Positions 35,666-44,736 of a DNA stretch of 64,000 nucleotides are shown here, piece after piece. The stretch's first letter is position 1. Each line of letters begins with the position of its first letter. The translations under genes and the position numbers were made by a program. The DNA comes from Oceanisphaera psychrotolerans. Lineage in GTDB: Bacteria; Pseudomonadota; Gammaproteobacteria; Enterobacterales; Aeromonadaceae. Below the pieces are notes generated by a model, which was not told the origin of the DNA, did not search any database, and saw only the letters and a program-made list of their open reading frames with translations. The stretch is taken from NCBI RefSeq assembly GCF_001870485.1, contig NZ_MDKE01000070.1, positions 51,640-115,639 of the forward strand. Reading direction: 5' to 3'.

Positions 35666-38062
35666 TTACTTAGCCAGCACATCCTCGGTCACGGCTTCGT
35701 TCTGCTCCACCAGCGCCTGCATCTGCTCCACCGCCCACAACACCCGCTCGGGGGTGGCCGGGGCATCGATATGCGGATATTTCTTGTAATCCGACACGCT
35801 GGCCACCGCATCTTTCAGCGCACACCATACCGAGATGCCGAGCATGAAGGGCGGCTCGCCCACGGCCTTGGAATGGAATACGGTGTCTTCCGGGTTCTTG
35901 CGGTTTTCCAGCAGTTTGACCCGGAAGTCGAGGGGCGTATCGGCCACCGCCGGGATCTTGTAACCCGCCGGGCCGTTGGTCATCAGCCTGCCCTTGTCGT
36001 TCCATACCAGCTCTTCGGTGGTCAGCCAGCCGGCCCCCTGAATGAAGGCGCCCTCGACCTGGCCGATGTCGATGGCCGGGTTCAGCGAGTCACCCACGTC
36101 GTGCAGGATGTCGGCGCGCAGTATCTTGTATTCGCCGGTCAGGGTATCCACCACCACCTCGGAACAGGCGGCACCGTAGGCGAAGTAGTAGAAGGGACGA
36201 CCGGATCCGGTGGCGTGATCGTAATAGATCTTCGGCGTACGGTAGAAACCGGTGCTCGACAGGGAAATCTGGTTGAAGTACGCCTGCTGCACGAACTCCT
36301 GGAACGACAGGATCTGATTGCGGATCCGCACGAAGTTGTTCTTGAACACCACTTCTTCCGGGCTGACCTGAAAGTGCCCCGCCGCCCAGTCGATCAGCCG
36401 CTGCTTGATGATCTGCGCCGCATTCTGCGCCGCCTTGCCGTTCAGGTCGGTGCCGCTGGAGGCCGCCGTAGGCGAGGTGTTGGGCACCTTGTCGGTGTTG
36501 GTGGCGGTGATCTGGATACGATCAATATCCACCTGAAACTCTTCCGCCACGATCTGGGCCACCTTGATGTTCAGCCCCTGTCCCATCTCGGTGCCGCCGT
36601 GGTTGAGATGGATGCTGCCGTCGGTATAAATGTGCACCAAAGCGCCGGCCTGGTTGAGGAAGGTAGCGGTGAAGGAAATACCGAACTTCACCGGGGTAAT
36701 GGCGATGCCCTTTTTCAGGATCGGGCTCCGGGCGTTGAAGGCCTTGATCGCCGCACGACGGTCGGCATAGTCGGAAGATTGTTCCAGCTCCGCCACCAGC
36801 TCGTGAATGATGTTGTGCTCCACCGGCTGGTGATAGTGGGTGACGTTGCGATCGTCCTTGCCGTAGAAGTTGATCTTGCGGATCTCCAGCGGATCCTTGC
36901 CAAGAACCGAGGCAATCTCGTCCATCACGTGCTCGATGGTCATCATGCCCTGGGGACCACCGAAACCACGATAGGCGGTGTTGGAGGCGGTGTTGGTCTT
37001 GCAGCGATGGCCGATCACGGTGGCCTCGCCCAGATAGTAGGCGTTGTCCGAGTGGAACATGGCGCGGTCGACAATCGAGGGCGACAGATCCGGCGAATAA
37101 CCGCAGTTACCGGCAACGGTAATCTCCGCCGCCTCGATGCGGCCGTTATCGTCGAAACCGATCTTGTACTGGTTGAAGAAGGGATGACGCTTGCCTGTCA
37201 TCATCATGTCTTCGACCCGCGGCAGCCGCATCTTGGTGGGACGACCGGTAAGGCGTGCCACCACCGCCGCCATGCAGGCGGGGCCGGCGGCCTGGGTTTC
37301 CTTGCCGCCGAAACCGCCGCCCATGCGGCGCATGTCGATCACGACTTTGTGCATCGGCACGTCCAGCACGCTGGCCACCAGTTTCTGTACCTCGGTCGGG
37401 TTCTGGCTGGAGGTGAACACCATCATGCCGCCGTCTTCGGTAGGCACCACCGAGCTGACCTGGGTTTCCAGATAGAAGTGTTCCTGACCGCCGATATGCA
37501 GACTGCCTTCGATCACATGCTTCGCATTGCGGAGCCCGGCGGCGGAATCGCCACGCTGCTGCTTGTGACTCTCGGTCACGAACAGCTCTTTTTCCAGCGC
37601 CTCCTCCACCGACAGCACCGCCGGCAGATCTTCGTATTCGACGATGGCCGCCATCGCCGCCCTGCGCGCGGTTTCCAGATCTTTCGCCGCCACCGCCAGT
37701 ATCGGCTGACCGACATACTCGACCTTGCCATCCGCCAGCAGCGGATCGCCGGCCAGCACCGGGCCGATATCCAGCTCGCCCGGCACATCTTCGGCGGTAA
37801 TGGCGATGGTCACGCCATCAAACTGGTAGCAGGGAGCAACATCGAGTTTGGTGATGCGGGCATGGGCCCGCTCCGACAGCCGGGCATACAGATGCAGCTG
37901 ATTGGGGAATTCGAGCCGATCATCGATGTACTGGGCTTCGCCGGCCACCTGCATGGCGGCGCTGTCGTGCGGCACCTTCTTGCCCACGCCGGTCTGCAGG
38001 CTCTGTTTGACCCGCTCCATCATCTCGTCGATGGTGAGTGTGTTACGTTGCTTGTTAGACAT
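35666..38062 (-). CDS. xdhB: Xanthine dehydrogenase molybdopterin-binding subunit
   Basis: 798 residues, the large subunit that oxidises hypoxanthine and xanthine to urate. Moco-binding signatures: FYLETQVSSVVP, RMGGGFGGKE, NTAYRGFGGPQGM, HGGTEMGQGLNIK and SPTAASSGTDLNG. The catalytic glutamate is E736 in GEPPFMLG. Its start overlaps the xdhA stop by eight bases, so the two are translationally coupled. Confidence 0.96.
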   Translation of the reverse strand: MSNKQRNTLTIDEMMERVKQSLQTGVGKKVPHDSAAMQVAGEAQYIDDRLEFPNQLHLYARLSERAHARITKLDVAPCYQFDGVTIAITAEDVPGELDIGPVLAGDPLLADGKVEYVGQPILAVAAKDLETARRAAMAAIVEYEDLPAVLSVEEALEKELFVTESHKQQRGDSAAGLRNAKHVIEGSLHIGGQEHFYLETQVSSVVPTEDGGMMVFTSSQNPTEVQKLVASVLDVPMHKVVIDMRRMGGGFGGKETQAAGPACMAAVVARLTGRPTKMRLPRVEDMMMTGKRHPFFNQYKIGFDDNGRIEAAEITVAGNCGYSPDLSPSIVDRAMFHSDNAYYLGEATVIGHRCKTNTASNTAYRGFGGPQGMMTIEHVMDEIASVLGKDPLEIRKINFYGKDDRNVTHYHQPVEHNIIHELVAELEQSSDYADRRAAIKAFNARSPILKKGIAITPVKFGISFTATFLNQAGALVHIYTDGSIHLNHGGTEMGQGLNIKVAQIVAEEFQVDIDRIQITATNTDKVPNTSPTAASSGTDLNGKAAQNAAQIIKQRLIDWAAGHFQVSPEEVVFKNNFVRIRNQILSFQEFVQQAYFNQISLSSTGFYRTPKIYYDHATGSGRPFYYFAYGAACSEVVVDTLTGEYKILRADILHDVGDSLNPAIDIGQVEGAFIQGAGWLTTEELVWNDKGRLMTNGPAGYKIPAVADTPLDFRVKLLENRKNPEDTVFHSKAVGEPPFMLGISVWCALKDAVASVSDYKKYPHIDAPATPERVLWAVEQMQALVEQNEAVTEDVLAK

Positions 38063-39500
38063 AAGACGTCACCCTGGTTTCCAGTTTCAGACTCTGCTGC
38101 TCGATGAAAAACTTGTAGAGCAGGTTGGTGGCGGTTTTACTGCGGTATTCCTTGCTGGCCCGAAAATCGGACAACGGCTCGAAATCACCGTTCAGCGCCT
38201 GCATCGCCGCCTTGACGGTGGCATGATTCCAGGGCTGGCCGAGCAGCGCCTGTTCGCAGGCGGCGGCGCGTTTGGGCACCGCCGCCATGCCGCCGAAGCC
38301 GATGCGCACATCGGTCACGGTGCCGCCTTCAATGGTCAGGTTGAAGGCGCCGCACACCGCGGAAATATCGTCATCCAGTCGTTTAGACAGCTTGTAGACC
38401 CTGAAGTGCTGGTTGGCCACCGGCTTGGGCACTATCACCTGCTCGATGAACTCGCCCGCTTCCAGCGCGGTCACCTTGTAGCTCAGAAAGTAGGCCTCTA
38501 TCGGCAGTTCACGACGCCGGTCGCCCTTGCGCAGTATCAGCCGGGCATCGAGGGCCATCAGCACCGGCGGTGCATCACCGATGGGCGAGGCGTTACCGAT
38601 GTTGCCCCCCAGGGTGCCCTGGTTGCGGATCTGCAGGGAAGCAAAACGGTGCAGCAGTTCACCGAGGTCGGGAAAGACGCGGCTCAGGGCGTCATAGCTG
38701 TCACTCAGGCTGCGGGCGGCGCCGATCACCAGCTGCCGGTCGCCTTCTTCCAGTCGTTTCATGTCGGCCACATTGCCCACATAAATCATCTTCGGCAGCT
38801 CGCGGTGAAGCTGGGTCACTTCCAGCGCCAGATCGGTCCCCCCGGCCAGCAGCCGAGCGTCCGGGTGCTGCATCAGTAGCGTCGCCAGCTCATCGCTGCT
38901 GGTGGGAGAGAAGCACACCTTGCCGTTTCCGTTCAGGGTAACCAGGGTGTCGGTCTGGATCTGATCGAGCCGTGCCAGTACCTCGGCCTCGTAACGGGAG
39001 AACTCGTCAGCCAGCTGCGGCTGCTCGGCGATGGCTCTGGCGGCATCGACGATGGGACGATAACCGGTGCAGCGGCACAGGTTACCGGCCAGGGCTTCGA
39101 GAATGTCGTGCTTGTCGGCCGCCGGTTTGTTTTTGCTCAGGGCAAACATGGACATGATGAAGCCGGGGGTGCAGAAGCCGCATTGTGAACCGTGAAAGTC
39201 CACCATCGCCTGCTGCACCGGATGCAGACTGCCGTCTGTCGACTTGAGATCTTCCACAGTGATCAGCTGCTTGCCGTGCAGCGCCGAAACGAAGGTCAAA
39301 CAGGAGTTTACCGTTTGATAACGAATATGCTCGCCTTCCCGCTCACCCAGCACCACGGTGCAGGCGCCGCAGTCGCCGGATGCACAGCCTTCTTTGGTCC
39401 CGGTCTTGCCCACGCGAGTACGCAGGTAATTGAGCACCGTCATATTTGGCGAGAGGTCTTGTTCCTCCCGCAACTCCTGGTTAAGCAGAAACTTAATCAA
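38055..39500 (-). CDS. xdhA: Xanthine dehydrogenase small subunit (2Fe-2S and FAD)
   Basis: 481 residues. Two [2Fe-2S] clusters: C39, C44, C47 with C67, then C107, C110 with C142 and C144 (GNLCRCTGYRPI). The FAD domain follows (about 190-360) with LLAGGTDLALEVTQ and GTLGGNIGNASPIGDAPP. It passes electrons from XdhB to NAD+. The start is a TTG at 39500, supported by GGAGG seven bases upstream and the absence of a usable ATG. A RutR-like operator lies 83 bases upstream of it. Confidence 0.95.
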   Translation of the reverse strand: MIKFLLNQELREEQDLSPNMTVLNYLRTRVGKTGTKEGCASGDCGACTVVLGEREGEHIRYQTVNSCLTFVSALHGKQLITVEDLKSTDGSLHPVQQAMVDFHGSQCGFCTPGFIMSMFALSKNKPAADKHDILEALAGNLCRCTGYRPIVDAARAIAEQPQLADEFSRYEAEVLARLDQIQTDTLVTLNGNGKVCFSPTSSDELATLLMQHPDARLLAGGTDLALEVTQLHRELPKMIYVGNVADMKRLEEGDRQLVIGAARSLSDSYDALSRVFPDLGELLHRFASLQIRNQGTLGGNIGNASPIGDAPPVLMALDARLILRKGDRRRELPIEAYFLSYKVTALEAGEFIEQVIVPKPVANQHFRVYKLSKRLDDDISAVCGAFNLTIEGGTVTDVRIGFGGMAAVPKRAAACEQALLGQPWNHATVKAAMQALNGDFEPLSDFRASKEYRSKTATNLLYKFFIEQQSLKLETRVTSYV

Positions 39501-39582
39501 GGCTTGCCTCCTTCAGCGAGTACACCGCACACATTGCCCACCACCGGAATGATAGTATCTTTACGTGTAATTAAAGTTAAAC

Positions 39583-39598
39583 TTGACCGGGTAGTCAA
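39583..39598. promoter_or_regulatory. RutR-like operator upstream of xdhA
   Basis: TTGACCGGGTAGTCAA matches the E. coli RutR consensus TTGACCAnnTGGTCAA at 12 of the 14 defined positions, with arms TTGAC/GTCAA. It lies between xdhA and the RutR-like TetR gene, where such a regulator would act. Confidence 0.65.
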
Positions 39599-39831
39599 CA
39601 AATATTTTACTATCGGGTAACACCGATGCCGGGTCTGGCCGTTAACCGGTGGCCATGGCTGATGATTCATCAACGATGGATACGGAGATTAACGACGCAC
39701 TATTGGCCTTGATATAAAGTGTAGCGGGAGCACTGCCGGATAAGGGCGGGAATGACAGTCGGCGGCGGGAGCAGCCCGATGACGTCAGCCGGCGGGTACC
39801 GACGTCATCGAACGGGGAAGGCAGGGCCTCG

Positions 39832-40452
39832 TCAGGAGGCCGGCAAAGATTGCACCCCGCATCCGGCTATCACCAGCCGGGTGATCACCTGGGCCGCCCG
39901 TTCGAAATCGTCATCGTCCAGCTCCTCCTTGCCCAACGCCATGGTGATCTGCCAGTTGAAGTCCGCATAGGTCTGGGTCGATGCCCAGATGGCAAACAGC
40001 AGATGATGAGCATCAACCGGCGCCATCAGCCCCTGCCCCATCCAGTCGGTCAGCTTGGCGCTCAGGGTACGCGTCTGCTCGCTCAGTCGCGCAATGATAT
40101 CTTCCGGCAAGTGAGGGGCACCGTGCATGATTTCGCTGGCAAAGACCTTGGAAGCATAGGGGTAGTCTTTCGAAATCATCAGCTTGGACTTGATGTAGGC
40201 AGTCAGCGCCATCACCGGATCCCGATATTCGATAAAGGGCGCCGAGGCGGCCAGCAGGGGCTCGGTCACGCTTTCGAGCACGGCACGATAAAGTTTTTCC
40301 TTGCTGCCGAAGTAGTAGTAGATATTGGGTTTCGGCAGTTCGGCCAGTTCCGCGATGGCCGCGGTCTTGGTGGCGGCATAACCGTTTTCGGCAAACACCC
40401 GGCTCGCGGCACGGATGATGATTTCTTCGTTCTTAACTCTGATCCGGGACAT
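39832..40452 (-). CDS. TetR-family regulator, RutR-like
   Basis: 206 residues from an ATG at 40452. The N-terminal HTH reads IIRAASRVFAENGYAATKTAAIAELAELPKPNIYYYFGSKEKLYRAVLE. The C-terminal domain has YIKSKLMISKDYPYASKVFASEIMHGAPHL and LLFAIWASTQTYADFNWQI, the same pattern as E. coli RutR (TetR_C, YcdC type). RutR senses uracil and links pyrimidine and purine metabolism; here it lies beside xdhA with a RutR-type operator between them. The annotated start could be up to eight codons upstream; the ribosome site is weak. Confidence 0.82.
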   Translation of the reverse strand: MSRIRVKNEEIIIRAASRVFAENGYAATKTAAIAELAELPKPNIYYYFGSKEKLYRAVLESVTEPLLAASAPFIEYRDPVMALTAYIKSKLMISKDYPYASKVFASEIMHGAPHLPEDIIARLSEQTRTLSAKLTDWMGQGLMAPVDAHHLLFAIWASTQTYADFNWQITMALGKEELDDDDFERAAQVITRLVIAGCGVQSLPAS

Positions 40453-40527
40453 ACTGATTTTCAGGCTCCAGGCCATAAAATGAGAAGCTATTTTTGTTAA
40501 CCATACCGGAATCCAGTAGAAAAGAGT

Positions 40528-40556
40528 AAAAAAAAGCGCCCACATCCGCGGGCGCC
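40528..40556 (-). terminator. Rho-independent terminator after the GlcG-like gene
   Basis: On the minus strand a GGCGCC-rich stem (GCGCCC 40536-40541 / GGGCGC 40550-40555) is followed by an eight-T run. It separates the GlcG-like gene from the TetR gene. An inverted repeat GTAACC-AA-GGTTAC sits at 40565-40578. Confidence 0.85.
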
Positions 40557-40624
40557 GAAAAATGAGTAACCAAGGTTACCCCTCGACCAAAATAACTCCT
40601 TTACCCAGGATATCAGCCGTCGTG

Positions 40625-41056
40625 TTAGCTGCAATCGGCAGCCAGTTCGGCCAGAGAGATACCCGCCACGGCGCAGGCTTCATCGACGTCCGAAAGATCA
40701 CCGGTGACCCCTACCGAACCCAGAATGTGCTGTTGCGCGTCACGGATCAGTACCCCACCCGGTACCGGCAGAATATTCCCCTGAGCCAGGACGTTCACAG
40801 CCGCCATAAAGGCGGGACGAGCCGCCGTCATTTCGGCAAGACCACGAGAGCTGCGGCCCAGGGCGATGGCACCCCAGGCTTTACCGATAGCGATATCCGG
40901 TCTCAACAAACTGGAGCCGTCTTGACGTTGCAGCGACACCAGGCGACCCGCGTTATCCAGCACAACGACGGTGAGCGGCGCGGCAGCAACCTCCAGCGCA
41001 TGCTGAAAAGCACCACGCGTGATCGTCAGTGCCTGTTCAAGTGTAACTGTACTCAT
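40625..41056 (-). CDS. GlcG/HbpS family heme-binding protein (DUF336)
   Basis: 143 residues from ATG 41056. GlcG-type features: LEQALTITRGAFQHALEVAAAPLTVVVLDNAGRLVSLQRQDGSS, AIGKAWGAIALGRSS, VLAQGNILPVPGGVLIRD and a final GVTGDLSDVDEACAVAGI. Relatives bind heme or act as accessory proteins in glycolate or propanediol clusters. The upstream region has the palindrome TTGTGCACAA (41139-41148). Specific role unknown. Confidence 0.82.
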   Translation of the reverse strand: MSTVTLEQALTITRGAFQHALEVAAAPLTVVVLDNAGRLVSLQRQDGSSLLRPDIAIGKAWGAIALGRSSRGLAEMTAARPAFMAAVNVLAQGNILPVPGGVLIRDAQQHILGSVGVTGDLSDVDEACAVAGISLAELAADCS

Positions 41057-41300
41057 TACCTGGACTCCCTGTCGGCTGTAATAATAGAGATTAATTGAGT
41101 ACCAATAAAACACAAAACAGACACAATGTTAATATTTTTTGTGCACAATGATTATAAAGGTAATTTATTGCCCGCTTATTCGCCGTCAGGGTATCCGCCC
41201 TGGCTTGCCACGTTGTTCCCTTTTTATGGCGTGAGCATGGCATGGGTTTTGCTTTGGTTGCTGCCATGACAGACAGGCGTCTGGAGATGTGGAGAAAGGC

Positions 41301-41873
41301 ATGCTGGATGTAAGACAGATTTCACCGCTTAACTGGTTTATGTGCTGGCTGCTGCTGAGCTGCACCCTGATCACCCTGCTGCCAGCCAGCCTGTTTTCCG
41401 GCACCGTTGGTCTCTGGCTGGGTGATTATCGACTGCTGTTTGTACTGGGGATGATTGCGGCCGCGTCCTATTTTTTGTCTCATGCCGCTATCATGCTGTT
41501 TCAGCATGTGTTTTATCGCAAACAGCGCCTGATGCAGCAACGATTGCTGAAAGAGTTACTGGACTACCTCGACGCCAGTGAAAAGGCGGTATTGAGAGAG
41601 TTCGTCATACAGCGTAAAAGTGTCATAAAATTGCCGGTGACCGAGCCCGCCGTCAAAAATCTGCTGGAACAGGGCATTCTGACCTACGCCTTTGGTGAGC
41701 CCGGCGATGCGGGGCTCAGTGCCATCAAACCCCTGACGATCACCATCGCGGCCCGTCCGCTGCTCACCTTCAAGGTACTGGGCCTGAATCCTGCCAATAT
41801 GACCGAAGAGCAGAAAAACCAGATATTGAACAACAGGCCCAGATACGCCTACAAACAACTGGACCGCAGCTGA
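41301..41873 (+). CDS. SieB-like membrane protein (superinfection exclusion B family)
   Basis: 190 residues: two N-terminal membrane helices (WFMCWLLLSCTLITLLPASLF and LLFVLGMIAAASYFLSHAAIMLF) followed by a soluble winged-helix-like domain (LLKELLDYLDASEKAVLREFVIQRKSVIKLPVTEPAVKNLLEQGILTYA). This architecture fits the SieB/superinfection-exclusion family, frequent as chromosomal genes of unknown role. No phage genes are nearby. The ATG at 41301 follows GGAGAAAGGC. Confidence 0.72.
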   Translation: MLDVRQISPLNWFMCWLLLSCTLITLLPASLFSGTVGLWLGDYRLLFVLGMIAAASYFLSHAAIMLFQHVFYRKQRLMQQRLLKELLDYLDASEKAVLREFVIQRKSVIKLPVTEPAVKNLLEQGILTYAFGEPGDAGLSAIKPLTITIAARPLLTFKVLGLNPANMTEEQKNQILNNRPRYAYKQLDRS

Positions 41874-41894
41874 CGGCCCGATCAGGCGTCGGGC

Positions 41895-42356
41895 TTATTG
41901 CCCGGTTCTCTCCTGCAAATAACCGGCGTAATCGGGGATCTGAATACTGAAATCCCGGCTCATCTGGGTGCTGTCCATCAGCATGTCGGCGGTGGCTATA
42001 TTGGTCGCTACCGGTATATTCCACACCGTCGCAAGGCGCAGTAACGCCTTCACATCCGGATCATGAGGTACCGCATTAAGCGGATCCCAGAAGAAGATCA
42101 GCACATCGATTTTGCCTTCGGCGATCAGGGCGCCGAGTTGCTGGTCCCCCCCCATGGGCCCGGACATCAGACAGCGCACCGGCAGCCCCACCTGCTGACT
42201 GAGCATGCTGCCAGTGGTGCCGGTGGCGTACAGGTGATGCAGTTTCAGCGCTTCGGCCCGACGGCCGACCCACTCCAGTAATTGCTCTTTCTTGTGATCA
42301 TGGGCCACCAGCGCCACATTTTTATGGGCCGGCAATATCCTTTGCGTTTCTTTCAT
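41895..42356 (-). CDS. mgsA: Methylglyoxal synthase
   Basis: 153 residues. It converts dihydroxyacetone phosphate to methylglyoxal and phosphate. Conserved blocks: [53 protein letters not shown] with the phosphate-binding loop, and [25 protein letters not shown] with the catalytic aspartate. The ATG at 42356 is preferred to a TTG one codon earlier. Confidence 0.96.
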   Translation of the reverse strand: MKETQRILPAHKNVALVAHDHKKEQLLEWVGRRAEALKLHHLYATGTTGSMLSQQVGLPVRCLMSGPMGGDQQLGALIAEGKIDVLIFFWDPLNAVPHDPDVKALLRLATVWNIPVATNIATADMLMDSTQMSRDFSIQIPDYAGYLQERTGQ

Positions 42357-42428
42357 CAATATCCATGTCCTTGCTGAAAAGTCAGATCCATACTAGCCAA
42401 AACTGCGGCGAATAAGCAGCCCTAAACG

Positions 42429-42452
42429 CAAAAAAGCCCCTTATCGGGGCTT
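42429..42452 (-). terminator. Rho-independent terminator after bfd
   Basis: Minus-strand stem AAGCCCC-GATAA-GGGGCTT followed by five more T; it lies 35 bases past the bfd stop. Confidence 0.9.
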
Positions 42453-42486
42453 GTCGCGGCGGGTGAGCAGGTACTAAGTGGCGTTT

Positions 42487-42678
42487 TCAAGCCACCTCGT
42501 AGTAGAGCTGTGCCTTGGCATTTTCTTCTGCCAGTATGGCCAGGGCAACCGGAATGCACTTACCACACTGAGCCCCGACGCCGAGTTCCTGCTTCAGATC
42601 TCTGAATTCGGTGTTGCCTTCTGCAACCGCGGCTTTTAGCTGACGTTCGGTAATACCCTTGCACAAACACACATACAT
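42487..42678 (-). CDS. bfd: Bacterioferritin-associated ferredoxin
   Basis: 63 residues binding a [2Fe-2S] cluster through CLC near the N-terminus and CGKC at about 38-41. Bfd reduces bacterioferritin to release stored iron. The ATG at 42678 is preceded by GGAGGG. A Fur-type box 36-50 bases upstream fits the known iron control of this gene. Confidence 0.93.
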   Translation of the reverse strand: MYVCLCKGITERQLKAAVAEGNTEFRDLKQELGVGAQCGKCIPVALAILAEENAKAQLYYEVA

Positions 42679-42713
42679 AGACAAACCCTCCGCTTAGAGA
42701 TAATGAATCTAAA

Positions 42714-42728
42714 TGATAGCGGTTATCA
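42714..42728 (-). promoter_or_regulatory. Fur box upstream of bfd
   Basis: TGATAGCGGTTATCA, inverted TGATA arms around five bases, matches the 7-1-7 Fur consensus in its outer positions. The flank extends it (GATAATGA at 42699-42706). Confidence 0.7.
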
Positions 42729-42899
42729 ATGCAAGTGGTTATTTGTCGAAAAAAACGGCTTCAATCACAGATCCGGGGATCGCTCCTTGCCCGTATTAAC
42801 GCCCCGGTATCCGCCGCCACAGCCCGACAGCATCAGGCGATGGCCACAGAGCCGCTGACAGCGCCCTTCCCGCCCAGGAAAAGAAGATCCGAGGCAGCT

Positions 42900-43322
42900 C
42901 TACCCCGCGGTTGCGCCCAGTCGCGGCGCCAGTGCAGACAGGTCGTAGCCGGCTGCAGTCGCCAGCTGCAACAACTCCGCCGCCGGTTGCTTGCCAGCCT
43001 GCGCCAGGGCCCACAAGGTGATGGAACGGGTTCCGGTACGACAGAAGGCCAGCACCGGCTGACGAGGCTCCGCCAGCACCCGGGCAAAGGCCGCCACCGC
43101 CTCTTCGGTAAACTGACCGGAAGTAATGGGGATCCAGTACCAGTCAAACCCTTGTGCTCGCGCCTCGGCCGCGATAGTTTCCGCCGCCGGCTGCCCATCG
43201 GTCTCACCATCGGGTCGGTTACAAATCAGCGTGTGATAACCCGCCGCTTTTAACTGGGGTAAATCGGCGGCGGTGATTTGCCCGGCCACGGCGAAAGAGG
43301 GAGTGACTTGTCTGATATCCAT
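42900..43322 (-). CDS. TIGR01244-type phosphatase/sulfurtransferase-like protein
   Basis: 140 residues: QVTPSFAVAGQITAADLPQLKAAGYHTLICNRPDGE, ending with the P-loop CRTGTRS near 92-98, the HCxxGxxR-like nucleophile loop of dual-specificity phosphatases. This matches the TIGR01244 family, found alone or fused to beta-lactamase-like sulfur dioxygenases (Blh). Whether it handles persulfides or phosphates is unknown. Confidence 0.85.
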   Translation of the reverse strand: MDIRQVTPSFAVAGQITAADLPQLKAAGYHTLICNRPDGETDGQPAAETIAAEARAQGFDWYWIPITSGQFTEEAVAAFARVLAEPRQPVLAFCRTGTRSITLWALAQAGKQPAAELLQLATAAGYDLSALAPRLGATAG

Positions 43323-43441
43323 ATAGCTAACACCTCGCTTGATTACTCAGGGCTGCTTGAAACCACAATGGCGGGATCCACTACCGCAAACAGAAAAACA
43401 TTAGATAAGGCCAATGCTTTTCTGTTTGCAAGCGGTAAACG

Positions 43442-43469
43442 AAAAAAGGAGGCCGAAGCCTCCTTTTTT
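43442..43469. terminator. Rho-independent terminator of the str operon
   Basis: Perfect stem AAAAAAGGAGGC / GCCTCCTTTTTT with a GNRA-type loop CGAA, 20 bases past the tuf stop. Confidence 0.95.
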
Positions 43470-43488
43470 GTGCAATCAAGAAACGTTA

Positions 43489-44673
43489 TTACTTAACGAT
43501 CTTGGCTACAACGCCGGCACCTACGGTACGGCCACCTTCACGGATGGCGAAACGCAGACCGTCTTCCATCGCGATAGGAGCGATCAGGCTGACAACCATT
43601 TTGATGTTGTCGCCAGGCATAACCATTTCAACGCCTTCCGGCAGTTCGATGGTACCGGTCACGTCAGTGGTGCGGAAGTAGAACTGAGGACGATAGCCTT
43701 TGAAGAACGGAGTGTGACGACCGCCTTCTTCTTTGGACAGCACGTATACTTCGGATTCGAAGTCGGTGTGCGGCTTGATGGAGCCCGGCTTGGCCAGAAC
43801 CTGACCACGCTCAACGTCTTCACGCTTGGTACCACGCAGCAGAACACCTACGTTCTCACCGGCACGACCTTCGTCCAGCAGTTTGCGGAACATTTCAACG
43901 CCGGTACAAGTGGTCTTGACGGTATCCTTGATACCAACGATTTCCACTTCTTCACCAACTTTAACGATACCGCGCTCAACACGACCGGTAACAACGGTAC
44001 CACGGCCCTGGATGGAGAACACGTCTTCGATCGGCAGCAGGAAGGCACCGTCAACGGCACGCTCAGGCTCGGGGATGTAAGAATCCAGAGCAGCAGCCAG
44101 TTCCAAGATCTTGGGTTCCCACTCGGCATCGCCTTCCAGGCCTTTCAGAGCAGAGCCCTGGATAACCGGAATGTCGTCGCCCGGGAAGTCGTACTCGGAC
44201 AGCAGTTCACGAACTTCCATTTCTACCAGTTCGAGCAGCTCTTCATCGTCAACCATGTCACACTTGTTCATGAACACAACGATGTAAGGTACGCCTACCT
44301 GGCGGGCCAGCAGGATGTGCTCACGAGTTTGCGGCATAGGACCATCGGTCGCAGCAACAACCAGGATAGCGCCATCCATCTGAGCAGCACCGGTGATCAT
44401 GTTTTTAACGTAATCGGCGTGGCCAGGGCAGTCAACGTGAGCGTAGTGACGTGCTTCGGTGTCGTACTCAACGTGAGAAGCAGCGATGGTGATACCACGA
44501 GCTTTTTCTTCCGGAGCGTTATCGATCTGGTCGAACGCGCGAGCGGAGCCGCCCCACTGCTTGGCCAGCACGTTGGTGATGGCAGCGGTCAGAGTGGTTT
44601 TACCGTGGTCAACGTGGCCGATAGTACCAACGTTTACGTGCGGTTTGTTACGTTCAAATTTTTCTTTAGACAC
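43489..44673 (-). CDS. tuf: Elongation factor Tu
   Basis: 394 residues, full length. G motifs: [23 protein letters not shown] and NKCDMVDD. It brings aminoacyl-tRNA to the ribosome. It starts with GTG, as in E. coli, after a tract with AGGAAGGAC. It is the last gene of the str operon, 63 bases after fusA. Confidence 0.99.
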   Translation of the reverse strand: MSKEKFERNKPHVNVGTIGHVDHGKTTLTAAITNVLAKQWGGSARAFDQIDNAPEEKARGITIAASHVEYDTEARHYAHVDCPGHADYVKNMITGAAQMDGAILVVAATDGPMPQTREHILLARQVGVPYIVVFMNKCDMVDDEELLELVEMEVRELLSEYDFPGDDIPVIQGSALKGLEGDAEWEPKILELAAALDSYIPEPERAVDGAFLLPIEDVFSIQGRGTVVTGRVERGIVKVGEEVEIVGIKDTVKTTCTGVEMFRKLLDEGRAGENVGVLLRGTKREDVERGQVLAKPGSIKPHTDFESEVYVLSKEEGGRHTPFFKGYRPQFYFRTTDVTGTIELPEGVEMVMPGDNIKMVVSLIAPIAMEDGLRFAIREGGRTVGAGVVAKIVK

Positions 44674-44736
44674 GGACTAGTCCTTCCTAGTTTGATCCCA
44701 CTCGCTGTACGGGTGGGGAGTTTAAACAAAGATTAG

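Noticed and set aside
35627..38107. An 826-codon open frame antisense to xdhB
   Set aside because: Same cause; xdhB on the other strand has all Moco motifs.
41301..41873. Prophage remnant, because of SieB similarity
   Set aside because: No integrase, structural or att-like sequences nearby; flanking genes are core.
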